The notes below the pieces were generated by a model. That model made no database searches, was not told the DNA's origin, and worked only from the letters and a program-made list of their open reading frames with translations. From assembly GCA_003354135.1 (NCBI GenBank), contig PIVK01000022.1:1-49649 (forward strand): a stretch of 49,649 nucleotides of DNA, read 5' to 3'. The position numbers were made by a program, and so were the translations under genes. Below are positions 49,017-49,649 of the stretch, piece by piece (within the stretch, counting starts at the first letter, position 1; each line of letters begins with the position of its first letter). This DNA comes from Rhodospirillales bacterium (GTDB taxonomy: Bacteria; Pseudomonadota; Alphaproteobacteria; Rhodospirillales; GLO-3).

Positions 49017-49649
49017 GTTTTGGTTACCGGCCATTCCTTCATGTGCTAAAACAGCGCGTTACAGATAGAGTGCTAACAAAATGTTTTGGTTACCGGCCAT
49101 TCCTTCATGTGCTAAAACTTCGACCGCAGCAGTTGGAGAGTTCCGCCGTTTTGGTTACCGGCCATTCCTTCATGTGCTAAAACGACGGCACTGCCAACCC
49201 CAACACCAAGGCGGTTTTGGTTACCGGCCATTCCTTCATGTGCTAAAACCAATGCTCGTGAAGACCACAAGCAAACGAAGTTTTGGTTACCGGCCATTCC
49301 TTCATGTGCTAAAACCGAAGGCCGATTTCTCTTTGACAGCCAGCTCGTTTTGGTTACCGGCCATTCCTTCATGTGCTAAAACGAAGAATTTACGATGATC
49401 GATGCCGCGACGGTTTTGGTTACCGGCCATTCCTTCATGTGCTAAAACATGCGGAAACACCGGGCGTTTCTTCATTCAGTTTTGGTTACCGGCCATTCCT
49501 TCATGTGCTAAAACGCTGCTACTGGTTTTGACAGTGGAGATGTAGTTTTGGTTACCGGCCATTCCTTCATGTGCTAAAACTAAGCGGGGCAGTTCCCGAA
49601 TGTAGTCATAGTTTTGGTTACCGGCCATTCCTTCATGTGCTAAAACCCC
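49017..49649. CRISPR. CRISPR array, 36-nt repeats, at least 10 repeats, probably type II
   Basis: Ten identical 36-nt repeats (starting at 49017, 49083, 49148, 49214, 49280, 49347, 49413, 49479, 49545 and 49611) are separated by nine spacers of 30, 29, 30, 30, 31, 30, 30, 30 and 30 nt. The array runs past the right edge. On the plus strand the repeat begins GTTTTGGTTACC and ends TGTGCTAAAAC. Read on the minus strand it begins GTTTTAGCACATG and ends GTAACCAAAAC, with GGAATGG inside, which looks like type II (Cas9) repeats such as those starting GTTTTAG and ending CCAAAAC. So the crRNA is probably transcribed leftward. The 36/30 lengths also fit type II. Repeats at this end show no decay. Cas genes and tracrRNA must be outside the window. 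Confidence 0.97.

Noticed and set aside
49081-49398. Repeated open frames on both strands across the CRISPR array
   Set aside because: They arise because repeats and spacers add up to 66 bases, a multiple of three; the peptides are only translated repeats.

Overview
The window looks like a chromosomal piece of a GC-rich alphaproteobacterium, most likely Rhodospirillales-like and capable of Calvin-cycle CO2 fixation. The evidence is the dusB-ntrB-ntrC-ntrY-ntrX-trkA-dat-hfq-hflX neighbourhood, a fused ispDF gene, a DUF1150 protein, and class I phosphoribulokinase. This is inference from gene content; no rRNA or species marker is present.

Layout. 1-39 is a cut tRNA-Ser(UGA), followed by a KamA-type radical SAM gene. 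2012-6253 is a biotin operon (bioF, a BioH/BioG-like esterase, bioC, bioD, bioB) with start/stop overlaps at three of its junctions. 6745-7141 is an internally deleted IS630-family element that still has both ends. 7202-10270 encodes a large hybrid histidine kinase. 10621-17346 is a cell-wall and replication block: MltB-type transglycosylase, rlpA, DD-carboxypeptidase, tmk, holB, metG. 17369-18599 shows an alkD-like repair gene between an intact yqaE and a broken 3' copy of it. 18727-22475 holds tatD, a PhnP-like hydrolase, mazG and a lipoprotein. 22479-27188 (mostly minus strand) holds a beta-hydroxyacid dehydrogenase, an inositol-phosphatase family gene, small unknowns, hflX and hfq. 27288-38659 is a long minus-strand nitrogen-control and housekeeping run (HAD phosphatase, dat, trkA, ntrX, ntrY, ntrC, ntrB, dusB, a CcsA-like gene). 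It is interrupted between ntrX and trkA by a 167-bp long-inverted-repeat element. 38752-42468 holds ispDF, cutA, small unknowns and a PepSY/cytochrome b561 pair.

The last 7 kb is the accessory and most interesting part. It has an orphan Phd/YefM antitoxin and two tandem phosphoribulokinase genes. The second kinase has lost key catalytic positions, which suggests a pseudo-enzyme. Next come two tiny ORFs behind a promoter and an early terminator, a cluster of short tandem repeats, and a three-gene redox module (FAD/[2Fe-2S] reductase, membrane cytochrome b, decaheme cytochrome c). A 36-nt-repeat CRISPR array of probable type II runs off the right edge. The cas genes, the RuBisCO genes and any toxin partner are not in the window.

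How the parts may work together: PRK makes RuBP for CO2 fixation, and the redox module could move electrons from NAD(P)H (or back to NAD+) to a periplasmic multiheme cytochrome. Both sit next to each other, but a functional link is inference only.
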